From positions 1-44,299 of the forward strand of contig CAMYYV010000010.1 in NCBI GenBank assembly GCA_947303625.1: a stretch of 44,299 bases of DNA. The letters are read 5' to 3'. The notes under the pieces were generated by a model. It was given only the letters and a program-made list of their open reading frames with translations, ran no database searches and was not told the origin of the DNA. This document shows, one piece after another, positions 29,668 through 40,100 of the stretch (position 1 is the first letter of the stretch; each line of letters opens with the position of its first letter). Position numbers and translations under genes: made by a program. This DNA comes from an uncultured Bacteroidales bacterium. GTDB taxonomy: Bacteria; Bacteroidota; Bacteroidia; Bacteroidales; F082.

Positions 29668-32600
29668 ATGAATAGAGATTTACGTAGTAACTTTGAGAAC
29701 AAAGCAACAGTTTTAAAGGTTGACAATGGTAGCAAAAAGCAGGGGAGAGGCTTGTTTGGCCTGTTCCTCGTGGCTTTTTTTGCGCTTTTCCTGAACGGAA
29801 ATGTTTGGGCACAAACCCCAATCACCAGTTTAAGCCAGATTACCAGTCCGACTGGCAATTATATCATCACCCAGGATATTACGGGTGGTACTCCGGGTGT
29901 CACCACATTCACCGGCACTTTGACCGCCCAGGCCAAGTCCGACGGTACCTTCCCTGTCATTTCTGGTCTGTCCCAGCCGTTGTTTACCACCGTCACGGAT
30001 GCTCACATCAGCAATATCATGCTGAAAGGAGTGGCCATTAGCCAAAGTGGTAATGTGGGTGCTATTGCTTGCACTGCCAACGGTGCTAGCCGTATCTACA
30101 ACTGTGGCATCCTGCCAGATGGCATCACGTATGATGCAAACGGCGTGATTACGGGTACGGGCAGCACGGTGGCCAGCTCCAATGGCTACTGCGGCAGCCT
30201 TGTCGGTGAACTTGCAGGCAACGCCAGGGTCATCAACTGCTTCAGTTATGCCTTTATTACTGGAGGAACCACGGTTGCGGGCTTGGTGGGTTACATTGGC
30301 AACACGGAGATCACGCAGACTAATGTAACAACCGTTCCCGTGGTGGTCAACTGCATGTTCTATGGCGACATTACCGGTGGAACTACGAGATACCCCGTGT
30401 ATGGTGGAGCGATGATTAAGACTGATTCGCCGAATCATGCTAACACTGGCGTCAATCCATACGACTTCTTCCGTGAGGATGCCACTTTTGATAACTCCTA
30501 CTTAACAGGAAATGCAAATGATATTAATAAATATAATCGTTCCTGGCCTGTTATGGAGGAATACCTGACCCGCTTTGAGTATTACCGAAGCATCTTCAAC
30601 AGCAACCGCCGCCTTTGCACTTTTTGGGTTACCGATAAACAATACGGGTCGGCAACAAATCCTCCTACCGCAGATGACGAAGCGTTGATAGCCAAGTGGG
30701 TGCTCGACCCCAGCATAGCTCCCTATCCCATCCTGAAAAAGTGGGGCAAGTATCCCTGCATCACCAACCCCGATCCCGAAAAGGTTTGGGATGCTGCCAC
30801 AGGCACTTGGATACAACGCGCCAACGCTGCTCCCTATCAGGGAAAGAGTTTGGGCACACTGAGCATCACTGTCAATCCTGGTGGTCATGCTTCAAGTGGT
30901 GTTACTAGCACTACTATAACCCGAACCATCACGGACATGGATACACTGAACTTCGACTATGGCTATTACAAGGTGCAACTTCCCTATTATAACGAACTTT
31001 TCGGTAACCCTTCCAGCAACGACCATGACACTCGTTATGGAGGTAATTACAAAGACTATGTCGTGACGGGTTGGAAAATTACTGGTGTGGGAACGGACGG
31101 AACCATCACGGATTACAACCATTTTGAGGCCAATTGGGAACATGGCTATAACTTTGCCGATCGTTATTGCACCGATAAAGACCTTTACAGTGTGAGCAAT
31201 CGCGTGTTCGCCCAAGGCGGCTATTATTATGTGCCCGAGGGCGTGACCACCATCACCATTGAGGCATACTGGGGCAAGGCCATCTATCTGAACAATACTG
31301 GGCACTATATTGACAGGGTGGACATAACCAACTATAGTCCCAGTGGCAACCCTCGTTCAGGCCAACCCTTTGAACCTGCAGGAAAGGTGCCCGAAACATT
31401 CCAAAACCAAACGGTTTACCAATCATGGCAAAGTGCTGTCTTGGCACTTGGCCAAGCCACGAATACAAACGGCGTTCTCGACATATCCGTTTATGACCAA
31501 GCCATTGTCTTGCTGAACAACTTTCAATGGAGAAACGAGAATCATCGTGTTGGTACTAACATTGAAGGCGGTACTAACAGATGGTTTCCCTACACGATAA
31601 TGAGCATCGACAGGGATCTTGACAACGAGCCTGACTATTGTTTTGAATTGCAGTTCCGTAGAGAATTTGCTCGTCCTGGCATTCAACCCATCCGTTTCGA
31701 CTTTTTGCCTGTGCCAGAGTTGGGTATGGCTGTGCGTCATAATAAAAACACAAACACCATTGGTATCTTTATCCCTCAGGGGCATTTCGAAATAACCGAG
31801 ACCTCGTATATGCACACTACCCAGTTTGAGTATGATGCCAATGTCGGTAAGGTGGAAGCTCCAGTCATACTCAATGGAGGGCATTTTGAACAGATTGTGA
31901 TTAGGTATGGCTCGACTAGTAGTAACTCCTGGACTCAGGCTAACAAGACAAGCTATATTCTCATGGGAGGACATTTCCGTATGCTTCGCTTTACGCCAGG
32001 AGCCCATACAAACCCAAGGACTGGAAATGCATTGGTTCGTCTTTGTGCAGTCAACGCCATTGGTGGTGAGTACCCTGAGTTCTATCTTTCTGGTATTTAT
32101 CGACCTGACATTAATCCAGGTAATTACTCTTATTTTGTTCAAGGTAATCCACACTGCTACATCAATGGTGGCAAGTACGACTTTGTTGCAGGAGCAGGTT
32201 ATGACAAAATCCTAGGCAATGTTAGTTTCAAAATAGACCATGCCATCATTGGCGAGTTCTATGGCGGTGGCATCAATGGCTCACAACCTATTGGTGGTAA
32301 CATCGATGTCACTATCAATAATAGTTTGGTGGAAAAATACTGTGGAGGTCCCAAGATTGGTGCTATGACCAACGGCAAAACCGTCACCACCCATGCCACA
32401 GGCACCGTCTTTGGCCGTTTCTATGGTGGCGGCAACGGAGGCACCAGCTATTATCGCGAACAAAAGGAAGATGGTAATATTGATTTTACCGATCCTTCCA
32501 CTTTGGCATACTGGAATAATCATGGATATAATGTTTTTAATCCCCTTAATACCATCAGTGGTACTAACACTGCTTATGAAGGAACAGGTGACAACAGGGG

Positions 32601-33375
32601 TTATCATGCCTTGTTTGAGTTCGAGTGTTTTGTGGAGTCCAACGGATTGGGTGACAAACCCACGATTCGTTCCTACCTCCATTGGGCACAGTTTGGCACC
32701 ACCACTACTGGCGATGTCACCAACATATTAACTGATTGTACGGTTAAAAAGAACTTTTACGGCGGTGGTAATCTCGCCAATGTCAATGGTAAGGTTACTT
32801 CAACCCTTACAGACTGTACTATTATGGGCAATGCTTTCGGCGGCGGTTACTCGGGTAGAATCGAGCCTTTCCGCATTCACGACAAGAGCCATCCGCATTT
32901 CCCCTATACTGATGGCGCTGGTATCATGCATGATGGATTAAATCGATTAAACTCATTAGACTACATCGACCGTGAATACACCTGGTGCTATCGCAAGTCT
33001 CAAACGGAGTTCCTTCCGCAAGGCGTGGTTATCCCAGCAACTGCCAATACGGGAGCAAACGCCACCTTTGAATATGACGGTAAATGGTATGTGCTTACTA
33101 CTGTCTCACTTGAGCATCTTGGCGCGGTTTCAAGTGACGTTACCCTTACCCTTAAGGGCAATACAGAGATTGGCCATTATGAAGGTGGCAATTTAGTTGG
33201 TGGTAACGTGTTCGGCGGTGGGGATGAAAGCGAAGTGGATGAAAATACTACCGTTAACCTGCAAGATGGAGTCATAGTCCGTGGCAACGTCTATGGCGGC
33301 GGCAATGAGGGTAAGGTCGGCGGCGACTCGAAAGTGCGCATTCAGGATGAATCAAACGCAACCACGGAACCATAA
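29668..33375 (+). CDS. Large secreted GGGN-repeat protein 1 (GLUG-like and beta-solenoid regions)
   Basis: 1235 residues. A long n-region precedes the hydrophobic segment (GLFGLFLVAFFALFL) and the cleavage site NVWAQ. Next comes a GLUG-like region (about 170-235; GSLVGELAGNARVINCFSY, AGLVGY). A middle domain (about 420-560) has YYKVQLPYYNE and GWKITGV. A region rich in short strands (GGHFEQIVI, MGGHFRMLRF) follows, and the part from about 860 carries YGGGIN, YGGGNLAN, FGGGYSG, FGGGDES and YGGGNEG repeats. No membrane anchor, lipobox, LPXTG or recognisable T9SS sorting domain is seen at the C terminus (..DESNATTEP). Family unknown; secreted beta-solenoid or adhesin-like role is inferred. It has its own promoter. 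Confidence 0.85.
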   Translation: MNRDLRSNFENKATVLKVDNGSKKQGRGLFGLFLVAFFALFLNGNVWAQTPITSLSQITSPTGNYIITQDITGGTPGVTTFTGTLTAQAKSDGTFPVISGLSQPLFTTVTDAHISNIMLKGVAISQSGNVGAIACTANGASRIYNCGILPDGITYDANGVITGTGSTVASSNGYCGSLVGELAGNARVINCFSYAFITGGTTVAGLVGYIGNTEITQTNVTTVPVVVNCMFYGDITGGTTRYPVYGGAMIKTDSPNHANTGVNPYDFFREDATFDNSYLTGNANDINKYNRSWPVMEEYLTRFEYYRSIFNSNRRLCTFWVTDKQYGSATNPPTADDEALIAKWVLDPSIAPYPILKKWGKYPCITNPDPEKVWDAATGTWIQRANAAPYQGKSLGTLSITVNPGGHASSGVTSTTITRTITDMDTLNFDYGYYKVQLPYYNELFGNPSSNDHDTRYGGNYKDYVVTGWKITGVGTDGTITDYNHFEANWEHGYNFADRYCTDKDLYSVSNRVFAQGGYYYVPEGVTTITIEAYWGKAIYLNNTGHYIDRVDITNYSPSGNPRSGQPFEPAGKVPETFQNQTVYQSWQSAVLALGQATNTNGVLDISVYDQAIVLLNNFQWRNENHRVGTNIEGGTNRWFPYTIMSIDRDLDNEPDYCFELQFRREFARPGIQPIRFDFLPVPELGMAVRHNKNTNTIGIFIPQGHFEITETSYMHTTQFEYDANVGKVEAPVILNGGHFEQIVIRYGSTSSNSWTQANKTSYILMGGHFRMLRFTPGAHTNPRTGNALVRLCAVNAIGGEYPEFYLSGIYRPDINPGNYSYFVQGNPHCYINGGKYDFVAGAGYDKILGNVSFKIDHAIIGEFYGGGINGSQPIGGNIDVTINNSLVEKYCGGPKIGAMTNGKTVTTHATGTVFGRFYGGGNGGTSYYREQKEDGNIDFTDPSTLAYWNNHGYNVFNPLNTISGTNTAYEGTGDNRGYHALFEFECFVESNGLGDKPTIRSYLHWAQFGTTTTGDVTNILTDCTVKKNFYGGGNLANVNGKVTSTLTDCTIMGNAFGGGYSGRIEPFRIHDKSHPHFPYTDGAGIMHDGLNRLNSLDYIDREYTWCYRKSQTEFLPQGVVIPATANTGANATFEYDGKWYVLTTVSLEHLGAVSSDVTLTLKGNTEIGHYEGGNLVGGNVFGGGDESEVDENTTVNLQDGVIVRGNVYGGGNEGKVGGDSKVRIQDESNATTEP

Positions 33376-33466
33376 CAGAAGTTAATCATGGAGAAATTAC
33401 CCATAGGAATGAAACTGAGGCATGAATATTGATAAAAAAAGTGTTAATTATTTAGAAAAAAATTAC

Positions 33467-33474
33467 TAATTTTG
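33467..33474 (+). promoter_or_regulatory. -7 box TAATTTTG for the second GGGN-repeat gene
   Basis: TAATTTTG followed by CGC, 72 bp before ATG 33547. The leader ending GATATCAATTGTTTTGAAT corresponds to that of the first paralogue, so promoter and leader were duplicated along with the gene. Confidence 0.55.
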
Positions 33475-33546
33475 CGCGTTTTTTAAAGAATACTATACTT
33501 TGTGGGTACGATACAGAGTTATAATGTTGGATATCAATTGTTTTGA

Positions 33547-36500
33547 ATGATGATGAAAAGAAACTTACTTGGTAAATTGAGTAATAGAACTTCGTCCATA
33601 TTTGTTGGAAACGGTGGCAGAAAGCAGGGGAGAGGCATGCTTGGCCTGTTCCTTTTGTCTTTTTTTGCGGTTTGTCTGGGTGGTAATGTCTGGGGACAGA
33701 CCCCAATCACTAGTTTGAGTGCTATTGCCGATGATCCAGCTGGCAGTTATATCATCACTGCTGACATCTCGGGTGGTGCTACAGGTGCCAGCACTTTCAG
33801 CGGTACCTTGGAGGCAGCCATCAATCCTGCGACGAAGATGCCATACCGCATTAAGAATCTTAGTGCGCCGCTTTTCACTACACTTACAGGAACAGTGAAG
33901 AACTTGGTGATAGAGAATGTGAGCATCAGTCAGTCTGGTCAAGTTGGTGCCATTGCCTGCACAGCCAACGAAGCGGCACGCATCTACAACGTGGGTATCC
34001 TTGCAGGCAGCGTGGGGAGCACAGGAAATTCGACCGCTGACAATAGCACCGACTGCTGCGGCGGTCTTGTAGGTCTGCTCGATGGTGAGGCTCGCGTTGT
34101 CAATTGCTATAGCTATGCCAACATCACTGGCGGCAATCGCGTGGGCGGTATTGTGGGATATAACAACGTGGCTACAACAACCGAAAACAATGGCGCAAAT
34201 CTGAAAACTATGGTTTTCGGTTGCATGTTCTATGGCAATATCACAGGTGGTGCTAATAAGGCCCCCATTTACAACGGTAAGATTATTACCAACAGAGGAG
34301 ATCAATCAGGTGTAAGTAATTTCAACTATTTCTGCTCCGAGGCTTCTTATGTGCAAGCCGATGTTATCGATATCCAAACTTATAACTGCGCTTTAGCGGC
34401 CGAAGGACGATTCTTGAATCGTTTCGAGTTCTTCCGTCATTTGCTTAATGGCCGTCGCGAACTGGCGGGTTGGTGGGCCACCGGCACCTATAGTGGCAGC
34501 GAGATGCTTAAATGGGTGATGATTCCCGACAGCATCGGCACTGACCACCCGTACCCGGTTTTGAAAGTATGGGGCAAATACCCTTCCGTGGTGAATTATG
34601 ATGCAGCGAACGCAGTCACTGGCAAGCCCCGTAACCAAGGCGGCAAATTGGGTGAATTGTCCGTGAGCATCCGAATGGGTAATGGTGCGGTTTACAATGC
34701 ACCTACGGGCGCATCCATCGAAACTTCGAGCCTTACCCTTAACATCCTTGATAAGGACACCACGCATTTCAACTACAACTACTACAAAGTTCAATTGCCC
34801 TACTATAACGATGTGGGAACCAAGAACTACACAGGCAATCGCGTGGTTGCCGGGTGGAAGATTGTCAGCATCACTGGAGGAACGGAAGGGTCATACACCA
34901 CTGGCGCTGATGTCACTTACGATGCCAATGGCAACTTGACTGCGACTCCTTATAATTTTGCCGATCGCCATTGCACCAAAAAAGACCTCTATAGTGTTAG
35001 TGGTCGCGTCTTCAACCAAGGCGCCTATTGGGATGTGCCCGAAGGCGTGAGGGCCATCACCATCGAGCCTTACTGGGCCAAATGCGTCTATCTGGCCGAT
35101 GCTTATGTAGATGTAACGTATAACCAGGATATGACTACTGCTTATAATGTCCCTGATGTTGGAGGTGGACAGATTTACACCAATGGCACCAGCTATTCCA
35201 TTGCAGGAGAAAACCAAGTAGTCTTTACCTCCATGGGCAACGCTATCACAAGTTCGGGTACGGGTACGGCACTTTTTCAGGGTGTGAATAATGTGCAAAA
35301 CCACACCGTTTATGATTATGCCGTGGTGCTTGTGGGCAATTATCATCATAATAGCAACTTGGATGCAAGTACCTCCAAGCCTTTTACGGTTACTTCTATA
35401 GACCTTGATGGCGACAATGAACCTGACTACTCTTATATCCTGCGCTTCAATAGTCGAAATAAGGTTCACCCTGTGAGGGTCGATTTCATCAATGTTCCAG
35501 GTCTCGGCATGGCACAAAAATCCACTGGCGGTACGGGTACCTACAATTTCGGTATCATGCAACCGATGGGATGGTTTGAATCTACAAACACATCACTTTT
35601 TCGTGAAACTCAGTTTGAGTACGACAATAAAGACAGGAAAGCGTTTCCTTACATCTTGCAGGGTGGGGTAATGGAGCAGTGGGTGTTGGGACAGAGTGCC
35701 GGGCATTCTGATAAGACCACCTACTTCCATGTAGGTGGCAATGTATGGTTCAACGAATTCCATCGAGGTAGCCATCAGGACAAGACCTACAATACCACGC
35801 ATACGCCCATATCAGTCACTGGTGGCGATTTTGATCAGTTTTATCTTACGGGGTTATATACTGGTAATGTTACCAGTTATAATGACAATGCCGAGTGCTA
35901 TATCAACGGTGGTCGTTTCGGTACGGTGGCAGGCGCAGGCATGGAAGGCATCGGACATCCCACCAATCATACCAACGGCAACATTACATGGTTGATTGAC
36001 CATGCCGATATCAATGAGTTTTATGCCGGTGGCATTAATGCTGCCAGGCCAGTGGAAGGTAATCTGAGAACCATCATTAGCAACAGCCATGTCAATTTCT
36101 TTTGTGGTGGCCCCAAGTTTGGCGATATGAATGTAGGCCGTACTGTGATTACTACGGCTACTGATTGTACCTTTGGTTTTTATTTTGGTGCCGGGTATGG
36201 AGGCAATTCTTACAACCGTTATCCTCCATTCAATTATAACGAAGTAATGAATATCGAATGGAACAGATGGGTGAACGGAGAGATACATGTTTCTGGCTAT
36301 GACCCAAACTATGAAGGTTTCCAGCATCATTACAGCAGCACGTATAATGGAGTTGACACCCAGATTGACTACCAGTTTATTCCTTATTCGAATAATTACA
36401 ACAACTGTGCGCGTCTCTGGATAGAATACGTGAAGTTCTCGTTGGCTACCACGCGTAGTGTCACCTCCACGCTGACAGGCTGCACTATTGATAGCAGCTT

Positions 36501-37077
36501 TTATGGCGGCGGCAGCCTTGGTAAAGTTGATGGCCCTGTTGTGTCCGTCCTTGACGGTTGCACGGTGAAAGGCAATGTGTTTGGTGCCGGCTATTCGGCC
36601 ACACTCCCCAAAATACCTGTAATGAACAAAGGAGGTTTCATTAGAGAGCCTCACTATGACACAAACCTCGGCGCTTTTGTTCCGAATCCTATTTTCCCCG
36701 GTACTGTAGAATACACATGGGAACACGCCAATACTGTAAATTCCACGGCAACTGCCATTAACGAAGACAATCACATCCTCTATACCACTGAAGACCTCGC
36801 CAAGACCAACCTCGGTTCAGTTTCTGGCAACGTTACACTTACCCTTAAAGGCAATACTACGGTGGGCACCCGCCTTGGAGATGGCACTCTTAAACCAAAA
36901 ACAGGCAACGTGTATGGTGGTGGCGATGAGAGTGCAGTCAATGCTAGTACGGAGGTGATACTTCGAGAAGGTGCCAATGTTTTAGGCAATGTGTATGGGG
37001 GTGGAAATGAAGGCCGCGTTACTGGCGACTCGAAAGTGCTTATCCAGAACGAACAAACCACAACCCCACAACCCTAA
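33547..37077 (+). CDS. Large secreted GGGN-repeat protein 2 (paralogue of the preceding gene)
   Basis: 1176 residues. The same order of parts as in protein 1: a signal peptide (GLFLLSFFAVCLGGNVWGQ), GLUG-like region (about 168-205; GGLVGLLDGEARVVNCYSY), middle domain with YYKVQLPYYND and GWKIVS, a strand-rich part (GGVMEQWVLGQ, VGGNVWFNEFHRGS), and a C-terminal GGGN repeat region (YGGGSLGKV, YGGGDESAV, YGGGNEGRV). It ends TTTPQP, close to the first protein's end. Three ATG codons at 33547-33555 make the exact start uncertain. The two genes are clear tandem duplicates that have diverged mainly in loops. No anchor is seen. Confidence 0.85.
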   Translation: MMMKRNLLGKLSNRTSSIFVGNGGRKQGRGMLGLFLLSFFAVCLGGNVWGQTPITSLSAIADDPAGSYIITADISGGATGASTFSGTLEAAINPATKMPYRIKNLSAPLFTTLTGTVKNLVIENVSISQSGQVGAIACTANEAARIYNVGILAGSVGSTGNSTADNSTDCCGGLVGLLDGEARVVNCYSYANITGGNRVGGIVGYNNVATTTENNGANLKTMVFGCMFYGNITGGANKAPIYNGKIITNRGDQSGVSNFNYFCSEASYVQADVIDIQTYNCALAAEGRFLNRFEFFRHLLNGRRELAGWWATGTYSGSEMLKWVMIPDSIGTDHPYPVLKVWGKYPSVVNYDAANAVTGKPRNQGGKLGELSVSIRMGNGAVYNAPTGASIETSSLTLNILDKDTTHFNYNYYKVQLPYYNDVGTKNYTGNRVVAGWKIVSITGGTEGSYTTGADVTYDANGNLTATPYNFADRHCTKKDLYSVSGRVFNQGAYWDVPEGVRAITIEPYWAKCVYLADAYVDVTYNQDMTTAYNVPDVGGGQIYTNGTSYSIAGENQVVFTSMGNAITSSGTGTALFQGVNNVQNHTVYDYAVVLVGNYHHNSNLDASTSKPFTVTSIDLDGDNEPDYSYILRFNSRNKVHPVRVDFINVPGLGMAQKSTGGTGTYNFGIMQPMGWFESTNTSLFRETQFEYDNKDRKAFPYILQGGVMEQWVLGQSAGHSDKTTYFHVGGNVWFNEFHRGSHQDKTYNTTHTPISVTGGDFDQFYLTGLYTGNVTSYNDNAECYINGGRFGTVAGAGMEGIGHPTNHTNGNITWLIDHADINEFYAGGINAARPVEGNLRTIISNSHVNFFCGGPKFGDMNVGRTVITTATDCTFGFYFGAGYGGNSYNRYPPFNYNEVMNIEWNRWVNGEIHVSGYDPNYEGFQHHYSSTYNGVDTQIDYQFIPYSNNYNNCARLWIEYVKFSLATTRSVTSTLTGCTIDSSFYGGGSLGKVDGPVVSVLDGCTVKGNVFGAGYSATLPKIPVMNKGGFIREPHYDTNLGAFVPNPIFPGTVEYTWEHANTVNSTATAINEDNHILYTTEDLAKTNLGSVSGNVTLTLKGNTTVGTRLGDGTLKPKTGNVYGGGDESAVNASTEVILREGANVLGNVYGGGNEGRVTGDSKVLIQNEQTTTPQP

Positions 37078-37144
37078 TGGATAAAACGATTGAAAAGAGC
37101 AAGACTTGACACCTTATTAATATATATAGAAGCAATATTGACGA

Positions 37145-40100
37145 ATGACAACAAACAACAAACGACCAATGAATAAGAGATTCGGAAATTTTATACCCAA
37201 AGTCTTTTTTGCATCCTTGCTGCTCATTAGTAGTGCGGCGATGGCACAGCGCGCCGAAGACCAGCATGTTTCCGTTGGAGGTAACGTGTTTGGTGGAGGC
37301 AAGAAAGCCAATGTGGGCGGCAGCAGCACTGTGCTGATTGACCAGACTGGAGCCATTGTTGGAATCGACGTGTATGGCGGCGGCGAGGAAGCCAAGGTGA
37401 ATACTATTGATGGCACTACCCCGACAGAGGATAAGTCCACTACGGTCACCCTTCGCATGGGCGATGTCCGTGGCAACCTCTACGGTGGCGGTCTTGGTGT
37501 GCGTCCAACAAGCGATGAAGATCCTGGCACACCAGCTGATGTCCTCGGTCCAGTACAGGTCACCATCAACGGCGGAACGGTAGAAGGACACGTATTCGGA
37601 TGCAACAACTTATATGGCGCACCGAAAAGCACTGTTAACGTGGATGTCATTAAGGATCCGAACAATGTCGTGATGAATCTCCAAAAAAATGTCTATGGCG
37701 GTGGTAATCTGGCTGATTATGAAGCTCCTGCAGCGACAACCCAATATCCTAAGTTGCATAACTATCCCGAGGTCAACATCAAGCACGGCACCGTGGGCGG
37801 CAGCGTCTTCGGCGGCGGTCTTGGTTTAACAGCAGTGGTCACGGGCAACCCGCAGGTGACTATCGGCGACGACGTTGAAAACCATACAGCTATTGTCAAC
37901 AATAATGTTTACGGTGGCGGCGATAAAGCATCGGTCACTGGCTATACCTTGGTGACTGTGCAAAATGCAAATTCACAAGTCGTTCAGGATGTCTATGGCG
38001 GCGGCAACCAAGCCGATGTATCAGGCTCTGACACTGTGAATATCCTCAACGGAAAGGTCAGGAGAGACGTCTATGGCGGCGGTGCCTTAGCCAATGTGGG
38101 TACCGATGGAGACGACAATACCGTTGTCAATGTCCTTGGCGGCACTGTCAGCGGTGACGTTTACGGCGGCGGTTTGGGACAGAAAGCTGTAGAGGATGAT
38201 CCTGAAACTGATGAAGACGAGTCTCAACCTGCTATTGCGGCAGTAGTCAATGGCGTGGTGACCGTTAACATCGGCTTTGGTACGGAGAATACAACCACTC
38301 ATTTTGCCAATGATGATGTTGTAGGCAGCGCCACTATTGGAGGTTCCGTTTTCGGTTGCAACAACGCCAACGGCACGCCGACAGACAATGTGACGGTGAA
38401 TATCTTCCAGACTGCACATTCTACAAAAAATGAGGCCAATTATCATCATAATGATTCCACTTTCGCTATCTACCAAGTATTTGGCGGTGGTAACCAAGCC
38501 CACTATTTGCCTCTTTCCAATGACAAGAAAACCACAGTGCATGTCTGGACTTGCAACAATACAATAGAGTATTTGTACGGTGGTGGCAATGCTGCCGACG
38601 TAGGTAACTCAACTACCAGTAGTGCAGATGCCGTTATCATCGATGGTGGCCGCATTGGCTGGGTTTTCGGCGGCGGCAATGGATACAGTGAAACTAATAA
38701 CCACACTAATCCTGGCCAACCGAACTATAACCCTGGAGCCAACATTTTCGGTGACGCAAGTGTCACCTACCATGCAGGCGACCTCATCTATCTCTTCGGA
38801 GGTAGCAACCAATATGGTAACATTTCTGGTTCAAAGACGGTGGACATCCTCAGCGATGGACAATGTGTTTACGACAATCGTATTGCCGAGCTTTATGGTG
38901 GCAACAATGAGGCTCCTGCGACTGGCGATGTCACGCTCACCATGGACTGCCCCGATGCAGGTAGTTACCCTTGTACAATCAACTACCTTTTTGGCGGCTC
39001 GCGTAAAGCCGACATCAGCGGCAATGTAGTGCTGACTGTTAATGGTGGTCTCTATGACTACGTTTTCGGTGGCAACAACATAGATGGCACTATCAATGGT
39101 GATGTCACTCTCAACCTTTTTGGCGGCACCATCAATGAAGCTGCCTTTGGCGGCAACAACCTTGGTGGCGCAATCAATGGCAAGATTACGGTCAATATGC
39201 TTGACCAAGGGCCTTGCCCTCTTATTGTGCATAACATCTACGGTGGCGGCAACCTTGCTGCCTATACTCCGACTACAGCGGGTGCCTATCCTGAGGTCAA
39301 CCTTATTCATGGTACAGTTTCGCAGAAAGAGATTACTTCAGGCGGCACTACCACCTACACGGACGGCAATGTTTACGGCGGTGGTTTAGGTAATACGGCT
39401 ACTGTCACTTCCAACCCAGTTGTCGCTGTTGGCTATAATGCCAGCACCATGGCTGATCTCGTGAACAGCCTTCTGCTTCCAAGCACTTCATTTGTTGAAT
39501 CCACTGTCAGTGTTGAGGGCAATGTTTACGGCGGTGGTGATGCGGCTGCGGTTTCGGGTACCACTTCTGTGACGGTGCAAGAGGCTGCTACTACATCCAA
39601 CTTCACAGCTAGTTCTATCGTCGGCAACGACATTTTCGGCGGTGGCAACCTGGCCGACGTGTCGGGTTCCACCACGGTGAACGTCACGGGCGGCACTGTT
39701 ACCTATGATGTATATGGCGGCGGCGCATTGGCCAACACTGGCGGTTCCAACGTCACTTTATCGGGTGGTACTGTTCAGGATATTTACGGCGGCGGATTGG
39801 GTAATGACACCCATCCTGCTGCGGTAAATGGTGCGGTGCAAGTCACGGTGAACGATGGAGTGGTCAGGGATGTCTTCGGTTGCAACAATGTCAAAGGAGC
39901 TCCGCAAAGCACCGTCAGGGTCGATATCAACAACAATGTTACGAGAAACGTCTATGGCGGCGGCAACCAGGCATCGTGCGGTGTCAGCCCCGAAGTATAT
40001 ATTAATAAAGGTACAGTGGGTGGCAGCGTGTTTGGCGGTGGCCTCGGCACTACCGCTACTGTCGCAGGCGAACCCAGTGTGACCATCGGTGACCTGACTG

